Numbered from the stretch's first letter, positions 27,955 through 37,444 are shown. The stretch is 64,000 nucleotides of DNA from an uncultured Rikenellaceae bacterium (GCA_944325305.1 CALUZO010000001.1:62001-126000); one strand, 5' to 3'. The notes: generated by a model from the sequence alone, not told the origin. Translations and numbers: made by a program.

Positions 27955-30669
27955 ATGGCATTCAGAAAACTTTTAACATTATTAATACTGGTAGGTGCAT
28001 GCATAGGTTGCAACAATATTGGCGGAACAAAATTCATAAGCACTACTATCGAAATGCGAGAAAATCCGGAAGGGCTCGCAATAGCCAATCCCCGTTTCTC
28101 GTGGAAATTCACCTCAAATAAAAAAGATGTCATACAGGTAGCCTACCGTGTGGAAGTGAGCGAATCGAAAAACGACCTGAAACGCGGCAAAAATCTGTTA
28201 TGGGACTCCGGATACACAAAATCAGACAAATCTATCTTCGTGGAATATACCGGGACCCCGCTGCAACCCGGCAAAACATACTATTGGCGCGTAATCATAA
28301 GGACCAACAAAGGAACCAAAATCACAAGCCGCATACAACAGTGGTCGACAGGCCTCGGAGAATCCGACTGGAAGGCAAAATGGATCGGAATCAACAACGG
28401 TACCGACTTCAAAATAGTCGACAACAGGACGATACTTCCGGCACGCTATCTGCGCAAGGAATTCGAATCACATGCCAAACCCGTAAGAGCCATGCTCTAC
28501 GTCTCGGGGGTTGGCTCGTCGGTATGCTACATCAACGGCAACCGGGTGGGCAACGACGTATTCGGTCCGCTGCCCACATGGTATGACGCCTCCGTTCCCT
28601 ACCTGACCTACGATGTAACCAGAATGCTCAAGAAAGGCGCTAACGCCATAGGCGTAGCCCTGGGCAACGGACGTTTCCAGACCATGCGCGAACAGGGCAT
28701 GAACGGATTCGGATTCCCGAGACTACTCCTCCAGTTGGAACTCGAGTACAGCAACGACTCCACATCGACAATCGTAAGCGATGAAACCTGGAAGGTCACG
28801 AACAAAGGCCCCATCACAGAAAACAACGAATTCGACGGCGAAAAATACGACGCACGCCTCGAATTGGGCCAATGGACTCAACCGGGTTACGACGCGTCGC
28901 AATGGCAGGATGCCGAATTGATGGATGCACCCCGCGGAAAACTCACCGCCCAGCTGGCTCCCTGCATCAAAGTCATGGAAGAACTGACACCGGTAGCGGT
29001 CAAGGCCACCGGCGACGGCCGTTACATAGTCGACATGGGACAAAACATGGTGGGCATTCAGACCGTGAGGCTGCGAGGAAAAAAGAATCGCCCCATCACC
29101 ATGCGTTTCGCCGAGGTACTCAAAGATGACAGCACACAACTGTACCTGGACAATATGCGCAGCGCTCAGGTAACCGATGTCTACATACCTGCCTCCGACG
29201 GCGAGTTCGAATGGGAACCCCTGTTCGTTTACCACGGCTTCCGTTTCATGGAGATCACAGGCCTGGATTACGAACCCTCCGTGACCGACTTCACCGGCAA
29301 GGTCATATACGACGAAATGGCAACGATCGGAACATTCGAGACATCCGACGACATGATAAACAAAATCTACCGGAACGCTTACTGGGGAATCCGCGGCAAC
29401 TACCGCGGTATGCCGACCGACTGTCCTCAGCGTGACGAACGTCTGGGTTGGCTGGGCGACCGCACAACCGGAGCCCACGGCGAAAGCTTCCTGTTCGAGA
29501 ATGCGCTGCTCTACAAAAAATGGCTCAAGGATATAGAAGAGTCCATGAACGAGAACGGCAGCATCTCGGTGGTATCGCCACGCTATTGGAGCATACATGT
29601 GGACGATGTAACCTGGCCGGCGGCATACTTCTACGTCGCCGACATGCTCTACACGCAATTCGGCGACGACAGCTCCATAAAAGAACGCTACCCGTCGATG
29701 AAAAAATGGCTGTACAACATGATAAACCGATACATGGTCGACGACATCATGCCCAGAGACTTCTATGGAGACTGGTGCCTGCCTCCGGAATCACCCGAAA
29801 TGATCATCTCGAGCGATCCGGCGCGCAATACCAAAGGCGAAATACTTGGCACCTCGGTGTTTTACAGCATTCTGAAGCTCATGGAAAAATTCGCGGTCAT
29901 GAACGGCCTGCCCGACGATGCCGCGCAATACAAGCAATACGCCTCGAAAATGAAAGAGGCCTACAACAGAAAATTCTTCGACTACGAAACTGCACGGTAC
30001 GACAACAATACCGTCACGGCCAACATACTCTCTCTGAGACTGGGACTCGTCCCCGAAGGATACGAAGACAGGGTCTTCGCCAATATCGTCGAAAAGACCG
30101 AGGGAGAATGGAAAGGCCACGTCAGCGTGGGCGTTGTCGGCATACAGCACCTAATGCGAGGTCTCACCGAACATGGCGGACTCGAACTGGCATACAAAAT
30201 CGCAACCAACGAAACATACCCTTCATGGGGGTACATGATCAATCAAGGAGCCACCACAGTCTGGGAACTCTGGAACGGCGACACCGCCAACCCATCCATG
30301 AACTCAAGAAATCATGTTATGCTTTTGGGCGACCTGCTCATTTGGTTTTACGAAGAGCTCGCAGGCATAAAGAACGATCCATCGGACGTCGCATTCAAAA
30401 AAATATTGATGGAACCCAAGTTCCCGGAACAACTTACTCATGTTAAGGCATCATACATGTCTCCCTACGGGAAAATCGAAAGCGAATGGAAACGCAACGA
30501 CGACACACTCTCCTGGCACATAGTCGTCCCCTGCAACAGTACAGCAACGATAAAGGTACCGTCCAATTTGATTCTGAATGCCGACCCTGACAATGAAGGG
30601 ATACACTCGGTGAAAGATTCGGCCGACATGAAAATCATCGAAGTGGGATCCGGCACATACCAATTCTAA
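27955..30669 (+). CDS. GH78 alpha-L-rhamnosidase lipoprotein
   Basis: Exported enzyme of 904 residues that should remove terminal alpha-L-rhamnose from plant glycans or glycosides. The signal ends in a lipobox-like segment (ACIGC, Cys19 region) followed by NN. The order is that of bacterial rhamnosidases: N-terminal beta domains (WYDASVPYLTYDVT and the inserted carbohydrate-binding-like region), then the alpha/alpha-barrel with the hallmark MPTDCPQRDERLGWLGD, which holds the likely general-acid region, and TVWELWNGDT, then a C-terminal beta domain. It stands alone between a terminator and the sigma-factor gene, with no SusCD pair nearby. The enzyme could act on rhamnogalacturonan or flavonoid rhamnosides; this cannot be told from the sequence. 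Confidence 0.93.
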   Translation: MAFRKLLTLLILVGACIGCNNIGGTKFISTTIEMRENPEGLAIANPRFSWKFTSNKKDVIQVAYRVEVSESKNDLKRGKNLLWDSGYTKSDKSIFVEYTGTPLQPGKTYYWRVIIRTNKGTKITSRIQQWSTGLGESDWKAKWIGINNGTDFKIVDNRTILPARYLRKEFESHAKPVRAMLYVSGVGSSVCYINGNRVGNDVFGPLPTWYDASVPYLTYDVTRMLKKGANAIGVALGNGRFQTMREQGMNGFGFPRLLLQLELEYSNDSTSTIVSDETWKVTNKGPITENNEFDGEKYDARLELGQWTQPGYDASQWQDAELMDAPRGKLTAQLAPCIKVMEELTPVAVKATGDGRYIVDMGQNMVGIQTVRLRGKKNRPITMRFAEVLKDDSTQLYLDNMRSAQVTDVYIPASDGEFEWEPLFVYHGFRFMEITGLDYEPSVTDFTGKVIYDEMATIGTFETSDDMINKIYRNAYWGIRGNYRGMPTDCPQRDERLGWLGDRTTGAHGESFLFENALLYKKWLKDIEESMNENGSISVVSPRYWSIHVDDVTWPAAYFYVADMLYTQFGDDSSIKERYPSMKKWLYNMINRYMVDDIMPRDFYGDWCLPPESPEMIISSDPARNTKGEILGTSVFYSILKLMEKFAVMNGLPDDAAQYKQYASKMKEAYNRKFFDYETARYDNNTVTANILSLRLGLVPEGYEDRVFANIVEKTEGEWKGHVSVGVVGIQHLMRGLTEHGGLELAYKIATNETYPSWGYMINQGATTVWELWNGDTANPSMNSRNHVMLLGDLLIWFYEELAGIKNDPSDVAFKKILMEPKFPEQLTHVKASYMSPYGKIESEWKRNDDTLSWHIVVPCNSTATIKVPSNLILNADPDNEGIHSVKDSADMKIIEVGSGTYQF

Positions 30670-31013
30670 AAGTCCGATCAACAAAGTAGCGAACATGCGC
30701 CTCGGAAGAATCGCAACACTTCTCAGGCGCATGTTTCTCACCCACATCACCAACTCACGCACCGTCACTGTCTTCGCACCAAACCCGCAGACCGCATACA
30801 ACGTAAATAAAATCGAATTATTCTGTCACAACACACCTACTGATGTCCTCAATGGCATAATTCTTGACCCATTTAAGAACAGAATGTATGATTTTCCGAC
30901 AGTTTATCAAACAAATCGATTGCAGATTGATAAATATTGCTTATATTGCGGCATAAACTTCTAAAAAACACTTCTGCCTATCGGAAAAATCTACTCGACA
31001 AAACATTTTAAGC
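30670..31013. other. intergenic region upstream of the sigma-factor gene
   Basis: About 340 bases. A two-part inverted repeat (AACATGCGCCT, 30692-30702, with AGGCGCATGTT, 30725-30735, plus an inner GAAG/CTTC) may terminate the GH78 transcript but has no U-tract. The AT-rich remainder has no exact TAnnTTTG box, so the ECF gene may be driven from an alternative, possibly autoregulated promoter. No credible ORF. Confidence 0.45.
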
Positions 31014-31019
31014 AAGGAG
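31014..31019 (+). promoter_or_regulatory. Shine-Dalgarno site of the sigma-factor gene
   Basis: AAGGAG sits 6 bases before the ATG at 31026. Strong Shine-Dalgarno sites are rare in this window and in Bacteroidota generally, so this one helps fix the start. Confidence 0.7.
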
Positions 31020-31025
31020 TAGACC

Positions 31026-31610
31026 ATGAACAAGAAAGCATTAAGCGACCAGGAGCTGCTTAATTCGTATCTGTCAGGCGATGAAAGTGCTATCTCGACC
31101 CTTATGGAACGTCACAAAAAACGGGTGACGGACTATATCAACCTTATGGCAAAGGACAGGGATATTGCCGATGACATATTCCAGGAAACAATGATCAAGG
31201 TGCTGAGGTTCCTTCGTGAAGGACGCTACACCGAGAGCGGCCGTTTCCTTTCGTGGGTCATGCGTATCGCGCATAACCAGGTCATCGACCATTTCCGACA
31301 AATCAAGCAGCAAAACCAGGTAACCGAATCGGATGCCGGATACGACATCCTCAACACACGCAAATTCTCTGACGATACCGTAGAAGACAGAATCGTTGTG
31401 TCGCAAATCCAGGACGACATCCGCAAACTCGTCAATTACCTGCCGGAAGAACAAAGGGAAGTTGTATTGATGAGATATTTCAACGGACTGAGTTTCAAGG
31501 AGATTGCAGAGATGACCAATGTCAGTATCAACACTGCGCTCGGACGCATGAGGTACGCACTGATCAATCTGCGAAAACTCGTCGAGGAACATCAATTAAT
31601 TTTGTATTAA
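31026..31610 (+). CDS. ECF-type RNA polymerase sigma factor
   Basis: Sigma-70 family protein of 194 residues with region 2 (MAKDRDIADDIFQETMIKVL, then the -10-binding WVMRIAHNQVIDHFR) and region 4 helix-turn-helix (LPEEQREVVLMRYFNGLSFK, then EIAEMTNVSINTALGRMR). Regions 1 and 3 are missing, as expected for ECF factors. It should direct core polymerase to a small regulon. No FecR-type anti-sigma or SusC partner follows; instead a 51-codon acidic ORF lies 57 bases downstream, and the pair shares one terminator. The start is well supported by the AAGGAG site. Confidence 0.93.
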   Translation: MNKKALSDQELLNSYLSGDESAISTLMERHKKRVTDYINLMAKDRDIADDIFQETMIKVLRFLREGRYTESGRFLSWVMRIAHNQVIDHFRQIKQQNQVTESDAGYDILNTRKFSDDTVEDRIVVSQIQDDIRKLVNYLPEEQREVVLMRYFNGLSFKEIAEMTNVSINTALGRMRYALINLRKLVEEHQLILY

Positions 31611-31667
31611 AGCACAATATTACGTAGGCTGTGGCGTTTCTTTCATGTAAACAACCATTAACAGCCT

Positions 31668-31823
31668 ATGGAAAACGTCGACACACAAACAGAAGAATTA
31701 ACGTCACTTTACAATGAGGATGATCTATTCATGAAACACGTCGTTCAGGATGACTACGAACTCATGTATCTTGATGTTTGTCTTAACGAGATCTGCAGGC
31801 TACAAAATGAAAGCGGATCGTAA
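31668..31823 (+). CDS. 51-residue acidic protein downstream of the sigma factor
   Basis: A short open frame from ATG (31668) to TAA (31821-31823). The product is 51 residues, strongly acidic (about 13 Asp/Glu against 2 Lys/Arg), and has H24, C38 and C43 (segment LDVCLNEICRL). Its stop codon forms the first bases of the terminator stem, so it sits at the very end of the sigma-factor transcript. The codon pattern looks coding. I know of no family for it. By position it could modulate the sigma factor, as small anti-sigma proteins do, but that is inference. It is short enough to be missed by routine annotation. Confidence 0.55.
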   Translation: MENVDTQTEELTSLYNEDDLFMKHVVQDDYELMYLDVCLNEICRLQNESGS

Positions 31824-31856
31824 CAAAAAGAGAGCCCGAAGGCTCTCTTTTTGTTA
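31821..31856 (+). terminator. intrinsic terminator after the sigma-factor operon
   Basis: A 16-base perfect stem (31821-31836 with 31841-31856) and a CGAA tetraloop; the right arm has five T in a row. The left arm includes the stop codon of the 51-codon ORF. Confidence 0.9.
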
Positions 31857-31933
31857 TTTATTATTTAGTCTCGATTCGCACGTTTCCCCCCCCCTCCACT
31901 TACATCAGGCCTATAAATTTCAAGGAATTTTTA

Positions 31934-31941
31934 TATATTTG
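31934..31941 (+). promoter_or_regulatory. -7 box for the GH2-flavoenzyme operon
   Basis: TATATTTG matches TAnnTTTG. A start near 31948 would give a leader of about 110 bases before the ATG at 32058, longer than most in this window. No -33 TTTG is found. Confidence 0.6.
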
Positions 31942-32057
31942 TCATATTGGATTATAATGCCCTGGAAACGGCAATGGCCAATATAAATTATTAGGATGAA
32001 TAACACTTCATCAATATGACTAAACGCAAACTATAACCCTTAATTAAAAAAATAAAA

Positions 32058-34778
32058 ATGACGAAAAAATTATTCACCAGACTCTTTGCCGTAGCACTTA
32101 TGGCACTCACGACCCAAATTTCTGTCTTCTCTCAGGGGCGCGATTACCTGTTCTCACTGACTTCGGCAGAAGGCCATGGCGGCGACGCACAATGGGTAAT
32201 GAAAAAAGCCGGCGACGTGACCGATCGTCCCGAGGACCTTTCCACTACAGGCTACAAAGCCGAAGGATGGGCAACGGCTATCGTCCCCGGCACAGTACTC
32301 AATTCCCTTGTAAACAACGGCGTCTATCCCGAACCATACTACGGATTAAATAATAAAATAACCAGCGGTCTGATCCCCGATTTGGCCAAGGTTGGACGTG
32401 ATTTTTACACATACTGGTTCCGCACCGAGTTCGACCCCGTAAAAAAAGAGAGAGGCGAACGTATATGGATGCAGATCGACGGTGTTAACTACCGCGCCGA
32501 ATTCTGGCTCAACGGCAAGATGGTTTTCAATATGGCAGGCATGTTCCGCCAGGAATCCGTCGACGTTACCGATTATATCAACAGCGACAAGAACAACGTA
32601 TTGGCCGTGAAGGTCTATCCGATAGACGAACCCGGAGTGCCGCGCGACGGTGAAGACACAGCCAAAGAATGGGGAGCCACAAGCGAATTCCGCAACGGAG
32701 GTAACGGCGAAATAGGAAAGAACGTCACCATGCTTATGACCGTAGGCTGGGACTTCACGTTCCTCGACGGTATACGCGACCGCAATACAGGTATATGGAG
32801 AGACATCCGTTTCTTCAAGACCCGCGATCTCGCACTCAAAAGCCCGTTCGTCAAGAGCGAACTCAGCAAACCGGGCTACGATCGTGCCGACCAGACAATA
32901 AGCGTAGAAGTCAAGAACCCGACTTTCGGTACCCGCAGGGCAAAAGTCAAAGGAGAGATCATCGGTGAAGGCATCACTTTCGAAAAAGACGTTACCGTAC
33001 TGCGCGGTCTGACCGAAACCGTGGAATTCACTGCAAAAGATTTCCCACAGCTCAGCATCGAAAATCCGCGCCTGTGGTGGCCCATCAACAAAGGCCCGCA
33101 GAACCTCTACACGCTTTCGCTTAAAGTAGAGGTCAACGGCGTAGTCCAGGACTCCATAGGGACACGCTTCGGCATAAGAGAAATCACCTCAAACACGGAC
33201 ACACCCGATAAATCACGTACATTCTACATCAACGGCAAACCGATATTCATCAAGGGTACCAACTGGATCCCCGAAAACATGCTCCGCAACTCAGACGAAC
33301 GCACCTATGCAGAACTCCGTTACACCGCACAGTCCGGTGTCAACATGATACGTTTCTGGGGCGGCGGCATCACCGAATCGGACCGTTTCTTCGACCTGTG
33401 CGACGAACTCGGCATCATGATATGGACCGAATTCTGGATGACCGGCGACACCAAACATCCTGTAGACGAAGCACTTCACCTGACAAATGTAGAATCGACC
33501 GTCAAACGCATACGCAACCACCCGTCGCTGGCATACTACGTATGCTCGAACGAATCTACCGAAATGACAGGCATCCGCGACCTTCTCAACCGTCTCGACG
33601 GCACGCGCGGCTACCAGATGCAGTCGGAAGTATCCGGCATACATGATGGCAGTCCTTACAAGACCGTCAACCCAATGCGTCACTACGAAAATACAGCCTC
33701 GGACCGCGGTAGCCGTGTAGACGGTTTCAACCCGGAATACGGTGCTCCCTGCCTCCCGACAGTAGAATGTCTGCGCGAAATGATGCCCGAAGAAGATCTG
33801 TGGCCAATCAACAAACAAGTTTGGGATTACAGCGACGGCAACGGATTCCACCAGATGTCGACGCTCTATGTGGACCTCGTCAACGAATACGGCGAATCGA
33901 ACAGCATCGACGAATTCGCAATGAAGGGACAGTTCGTCGGCGCAATGAACTACAAGAGCATCTGGGAAGTGTGGAACTACAACAAGCTGAACTATGGCGA
34001 CCGCTACGCGTCGGGCTTCCTGTTCTGGTATCACAACTCGGCAATCCGCCAAGTTTGCGGACGCATGTGGGACTGGTCGCTCGAACCTACTGCCGCACTT
34101 TACGCAGCAGCCAACGCATGCGAACCGCTCCATCCGCAGTTCGACTACATGAAAAATACCGTATCGGTAATCAACGACTTCTATAGCGAGTTCAAAGATT
34201 ACAAGGTAACGGCAGAAGTCTATGATATCAACTCCAAACGTGTATGGAAACAGGAAGCCAAAGTCGACCTGCCGGAAGACGGCGTCGTTAACGATGTCTT
34301 CACCATCGAATTCCCGGAAGACATCTCGCCGGTACACTTCATCAAACTGCGTCTGTTCAACGAAAAAGGCGAAGAAGTGGGCAGCAATTTCTACTGGCGC
34401 TCCAACAGCAAGTACGAAGGCAAGACAACCATGACAGGTCCGGCAACAGCAGGATTCCAGAGCATCAAAGACCTTGATCCGGCTAAAGTCACCATGAAAT
34501 TCAAAAGACGTTCGGACGACAAGAACAATTATCTCGACATAGAACTGAAAAACTCGGGCAAAGCGATAGCATTCTTCACACAGTTGCAGTGGCTCGATGC
34601 CGACGGCAAACCGGTTCGTCCGTCGTATTATACCGACAACTTCTTCAGCATGCTTCCGGGCGAAACAAAGACCGTAACCATCGAAACCAACAAGAATGAC
34701 CTTCCGGCAGGCACATACGACCTCGTCCTCAAAGGGTTCAATGTTGAGAAAAAGAAAAACACCATAGAAATAAAATGA
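32058..34778 (+). CDS. secreted GH2 glycosidase (mannosidase/glucosaminidase-like)
   Basis: 906-residue secreted enzyme with signal peptide (MTKKLFTRLFAVALMALTTQ, then ISVFSQ). The domains follow the GH2 plan: N-terminal sugar-binding sandwich (FWLNGKMVFN), an immunoglobulin-like domain, the TIM barrel opening at FYINGKPIFIKGTNWIPEN, and C-terminal sandwich domains. The acid/base is E499 in YYVCSNESTE, and the nucleophile is most likely E560 in FNPEYGAP. This layout is closest to exo-beta-glucosaminidases and beta-mannosidases rather than LacZ; the substrate is not settled. Its last codons overlap the start of the next gene (ATGA at 34775-34778), which strongly ties it to a secreted FAD oxidoreductase. 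Confidence 0.88.
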   Translation: MTKKLFTRLFAVALMALTTQISVFSQGRDYLFSLTSAEGHGGDAQWVMKKAGDVTDRPEDLSTTGYKAEGWATAIVPGTVLNSLVNNGVYPEPYYGLNNKITSGLIPDLAKVGRDFYTYWFRTEFDPVKKERGERIWMQIDGVNYRAEFWLNGKMVFNMAGMFRQESVDVTDYINSDKNNVLAVKVYPIDEPGVPRDGEDTAKEWGATSEFRNGGNGEIGKNVTMLMTVGWDFTFLDGIRDRNTGIWRDIRFFKTRDLALKSPFVKSELSKPGYDRADQTISVEVKNPTFGTRRAKVKGEIIGEGITFEKDVTVLRGLTETVEFTAKDFPQLSIENPRLWWPINKGPQNLYTLSLKVEVNGVVQDSIGTRFGIREITSNTDTPDKSRTFYINGKPIFIKGTNWIPENMLRNSDERTYAELRYTAQSGVNMIRFWGGGITESDRFFDLCDELGIMIWTEFWMTGDTKHPVDEALHLTNVESTVKRIRNHPSLAYYVCSNESTEMTGIRDLLNRLDGTRGYQMQSEVSGIHDGSPYKTVNPMRHYENTASDRGSRVDGFNPEYGAPCLPTVECLREMMPEEDLWPINKQVWDYSDGNGFHQMSTLYVDLVNEYGESNSIDEFAMKGQFVGAMNYKSIWEVWNYNKLNYGDRYASGFLFWYHNSAIRQVCGRMWDWSLEPTAALYAAANACEPLHPQFDYMKNTVSVINDFYSEFKDYKVTAEVYDINSKRVWKQEAKVDLPEDGVVNDVFTIEFPEDISPVHFIKLRLFNEKGEEVGSNFYWRSNSKYEGKTTMTGPATAGFQSIKDLDPAKVTMKFKRRSDDKNNYLDIELKNSGKAIAFFTQLQWLDADGKPVRPSYYTDNFFSMLPGETKTVTIETNKNDLPAGTYDLVLKGFNVEKKKNTIEIK

Positions 34779-36652
34779 GAAAGTACATCACGCTCATATT
34801 TTGCCTCGCATTATGTTGCAGCCATGCAAAGGCAAGCTACGACCTGGTCATCGTCGGCGGCACACCAGCCGGCATAACGGCAGCAATAGCAGCAGCAAGA
34901 GAGGGTAAAAATTGCGTGATTCTCGAAAGAACCGAACATATCGGAGGGCTCCCGACCAACGGGTTGGGAGCTACCGATATCGGTACGCGCGGAGCAACAA
35001 CAGGCCTTTTCGAAGAGTTCGTCAACCTCAACAAAGCCTACTACATCCAAACATACGGCGAAAACTCACAACAGGTGAAGGATTGCAGCAACGGCTACCA
35101 TTTCGAACCGCACGTTGCAGCCATGACTTTCGACAAAATGATCGGAGAAGCGGGACCCGGCAAGATAACGATACTGACAATGAGGCAGTTCGATGCCGAG
35201 CCACGCTATGTAAACATGGAAGGAGGCAAGATAAACTCGATACGTATCCTCAACCGTCAAACAGGCCAAGAAGAGAACTACTCCGGCAAAATCTTTCTCG
35301 ATGCGACATACGAAGGCGACTTAGGAGCAGCAGCCGGAGTCCCCTACAAACTCGGACGTGAGGGTGCCGATGAGTACGACGAACCGTGCGCAGGACGTAT
35401 CTACCGCTGGTGGAAACACGGACCGGACGAGGCAGGAACCACATATCAGGGTGATAACGCGATTCAATCATACAATTACCGTATATGCCTGACAAACGAT
35501 CCCGCAATACGTGTTCCCATTGAAAAACCGGCGGACTACAACCGAGAAGATTTCGCCTCGCTCGTCGAAGACGTGTGGACTGGTCGCAATACCGACGTCA
35601 GATTCAAAAACGTCACCGAAGCCCAAATGGAGTCAAACCGTCAAAAACTGGCAGCAGGCGGCAGAACCTCCACCCCGGGCGATCCATGGGGAATATCCAA
35701 GATCAGCAGTATGGTCCGTCTTCCCAATTCCAAAACAGACGCAAACAACCAGCACCTGGCACTCATTTCGACCGACCTCCCGGAAGAAAACTGGCCTTGG
35801 CCTACCTCGGGTTGGGAATGGCGAGACAAGTTTGCAGAAAGGCTCAGGTCGTACACTCTCGGACTATTGTGGTTCGTACAGAACGACGAGGCTTTGCCCG
35901 AAAGTTTCAGAGAGGCCTGCCGTCAATGGGGACTTGCATCTACGGAATATGAAGATAACGGAAACTTTCCGCGTCAGGTTTACGTACGCGAAGGCCGAAG
36001 ACTCGAAGGGACATATTTCTTCACGGCCCATGACGCACTACCCGTGGAAAACGGTGGGCGTCCGCCAATACACCCCTCTTCTATCACGGCAAGCCACTAT
36101 GCCTTGGACTCGCACGCAGTACGCAAACGCGAACCCGGTCGAGTACATCTTGACGGATTCTTCAGCCATCCAACATCGGTCTACACCGTGCCTTACGGCG
36201 TTATGGTTCCCAAAGATGTGGAGAATCTGTTGTTTCCTGTTCCAGTCTCAGGCAGCCATGTAGGTTTCTCGACACTGCGCATGGAGCCATGCTGGATGGC
36301 TCTCGGCGAAGCAGCCGGCGTAGCAGCTTCACTGGCAATAGAAAAAGGAGTCAAAGTGCAGGAGGTGCCGCTGGACGAAATGCAGCAAATATTACTCGAC
36401 AACGGCGGTACGCTTATCTATTTCAAAGATCTGAACAACACTGATCCCGATTTCAGTCGTGTACAGAAACTAGCGCTCAAAGGGTTCTTCCCGGACTGGG
36501 AGGCTAAACTTGACGAGCCGATAGACGAAAACACTGCCAATCTCTGGAAAAAACTTTCGGGAAAGAGAATCGCAAGTGACGGTACTACTACTCGCAGGCA
36601 GATCGTGAGGTCCTTAAGCGAGAACTCAGGCAACGGCATGAAAAAGAAATAA
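34775..36652 (+). CDS. secreted FAD-dependent oxidoreductase (FAD_oxidored family)
   Basis: 625-residue flavoprotein of the family often labelled xanthan lyase or FAD-dependent oxidoreductase. The signal peptide (MRKYITLIFCLALCCSHAKA) is directly followed by the dinucleotide-binding fold YDLVIVGGTPAGITAAIAA with the acidic end of strand 2 at LERTEHIGG. A second conserved block lies at SGKIFLDATYEGDLGAAAGV. The signal has no twin-arginine motif, so export is probably by Sec, with FAD bound outside the cytoplasm, which is unusual. It starts within the last codon of the GH2 gene, implying translational coupling and a shared substrate. What it oxidises is unknown; a sugar or glycoside is the obvious guess from context. 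Confidence 0.85.
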   Translation: MRKYITLIFCLALCCSHAKASYDLVIVGGTPAGITAAIAAAREGKNCVILERTEHIGGLPTNGLGATDIGTRGATTGLFEEFVNLNKAYYIQTYGENSQQVKDCSNGYHFEPHVAAMTFDKMIGEAGPGKITILTMRQFDAEPRYVNMEGGKINSIRILNRQTGQEENYSGKIFLDATYEGDLGAAAGVPYKLGREGADEYDEPCAGRIYRWWKHGPDEAGTTYQGDNAIQSYNYRICLTNDPAIRVPIEKPADYNREDFASLVEDVWTGRNTDVRFKNVTEAQMESNRQKLAAGGRTSTPGDPWGISKISSMVRLPNSKTDANNQHLALISTDLPEENWPWPTSGWEWRDKFAERLRSYTLGLLWFVQNDEALPESFREACRQWGLASTEYEDNGNFPRQVYVREGRRLEGTYFFTAHDALPVENGGRPPIHPSSITASHYALDSHAVRKREPGRVHLDGFFSHPTSVYTVPYGVMVPKDVENLLFPVPVSGSHVGFSTLRMEPCWMALGEAAGVAASLAIEKGVKVQEVPLDEMQQILLDNGGTLIYFKDLNNTDPDFSRVQKLALKGFFPDWEAKLDEPIDENTANLWKKLSGKRIASDGTTTRRQIVRSLSENSGNGMKKK

Positions 36653-36670
36653 AATCCCGCTGGCCATAAC

Positions 36671-36723
36671 TGACACCAAATAAAAAGGGAAGACCGTCGG
36701 TCTTCCCTTTTTATTTGGTGTCA
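36671..36723. terminator. 25-base-pair perfect bidirectional terminator
   Basis: Arms 36671-36695 and 36699-36723 are exact reverse complements around a 3-base loop, with A5 and T5 runs inside the arms. It lies 18 bases after the flavoenzyme stop and 12 bases before the end of the converging aquaporin gene, so it serves both. Confidence 0.9.
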
Positions 36724-36735
36724 CATGCTGGCTGC

Positions 36736-37404
36736 TCAATCCTTATCAACGGATATTAGTTTCCATACTCCGGCTGCCAATACGCTGCCGAGTAACGGAG
36801 CCACTATGAACAACCACAGTTGCGACAACGCCTCGCCACCCTGGAATAAAGCCGGCCCGATGCTTCGAGCAGGATTCACCGAAGTTCCGGTAATGGGAAT
36901 ACAAACGATATGTATCAACACCAGCGACAGGCCGATAGCCAGACCTCCGAAACCACAAGGAGCCTTTCTGCATGTCGCCCCCAACACAACCAATACGAAA
37001 ATCATAGTAAATATGGTTTCGGCCAGGAATGCGGTCGTAACCGTAACGTTCGGAGCCCAACCGTTGGCACCGGTAAGCGTCCCGGTAGCAGGGAAACCCT
37101 TCACGATAAAGTAAAGCAATGCCGACCCTATAATAGCCCCTATGACCTGGAACAAAATGTATAGCGCTGCCTCCTTGCCGCCAATGCGCCGCGAGAGATA
37201 CATGCCTAACGTAATAGCCGGGTTTATATGGCAACCAGATATGCTTCCTATCGCATACGCCATGGAGAGCACTGCCAAACCGAATGCAAAGGCTATGGTA
37301 AGCACGGCTCCTACGGAAACTGCACCTCCGTTGAATACGGCAGCACCGCATCCCATCAGAACCAATACCATTGTACCGAACATCTCAGCAAAATACTTTT
37401 TCAT
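36736..37404 (-). CDS. aqpZ: aquaporin (MIP family)
   Basis: Inner-membrane channel of 222 residues with six hydrophobic segments and two half-helices bearing the NPA boxes, seen in HINPAITLG and VNPARSIGPA. The C-terminal half has the aromatic/arginine constriction Arg directly after the second NPA box. Length and the second-box context (NPARS) favour an AqpZ water channel rather than the longer glycerol facilitator, and no glycerol kinase gene is adjacent. It has its own consensus promoter and a shared terminator. Confidence 0.92.
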   Translation of the reverse strand: MKKYFAEMFGTMVLVLMGCGAAVFNGGAVSVGAVLTIAFAFGLAVLSMAYAIGSISGCHINPAITLGMYLSRRIGGKEAALYILFQVIGAIIGSALLYFIVKGFPATGTLTGANGWAPNVTVTTAFLAETIFTMIFVLVVLGATCRKAPCGFGGLAIGLSLVLIHIVCIPITGTSVNPARSIGPALFQGGEALSQLWLFIVAPLLGSVLAAGVWKLISVDKD

Positions 37405-37444
37405 AATAATTTAAGTTTGAGTAAAACATTAAATCCATCAAAAA

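Noticed and set aside
30695..30964. 89-codon plus-strand frame upstream of the sigma-factor gene
   Set aside because: It crosses an inverted repeat and the AT-rich control region, and its product shows no family features.
33291..34337. 348-codon minus-strand frame
   Set aside because: Antisense to the GH2 gene across its catalytic domain.
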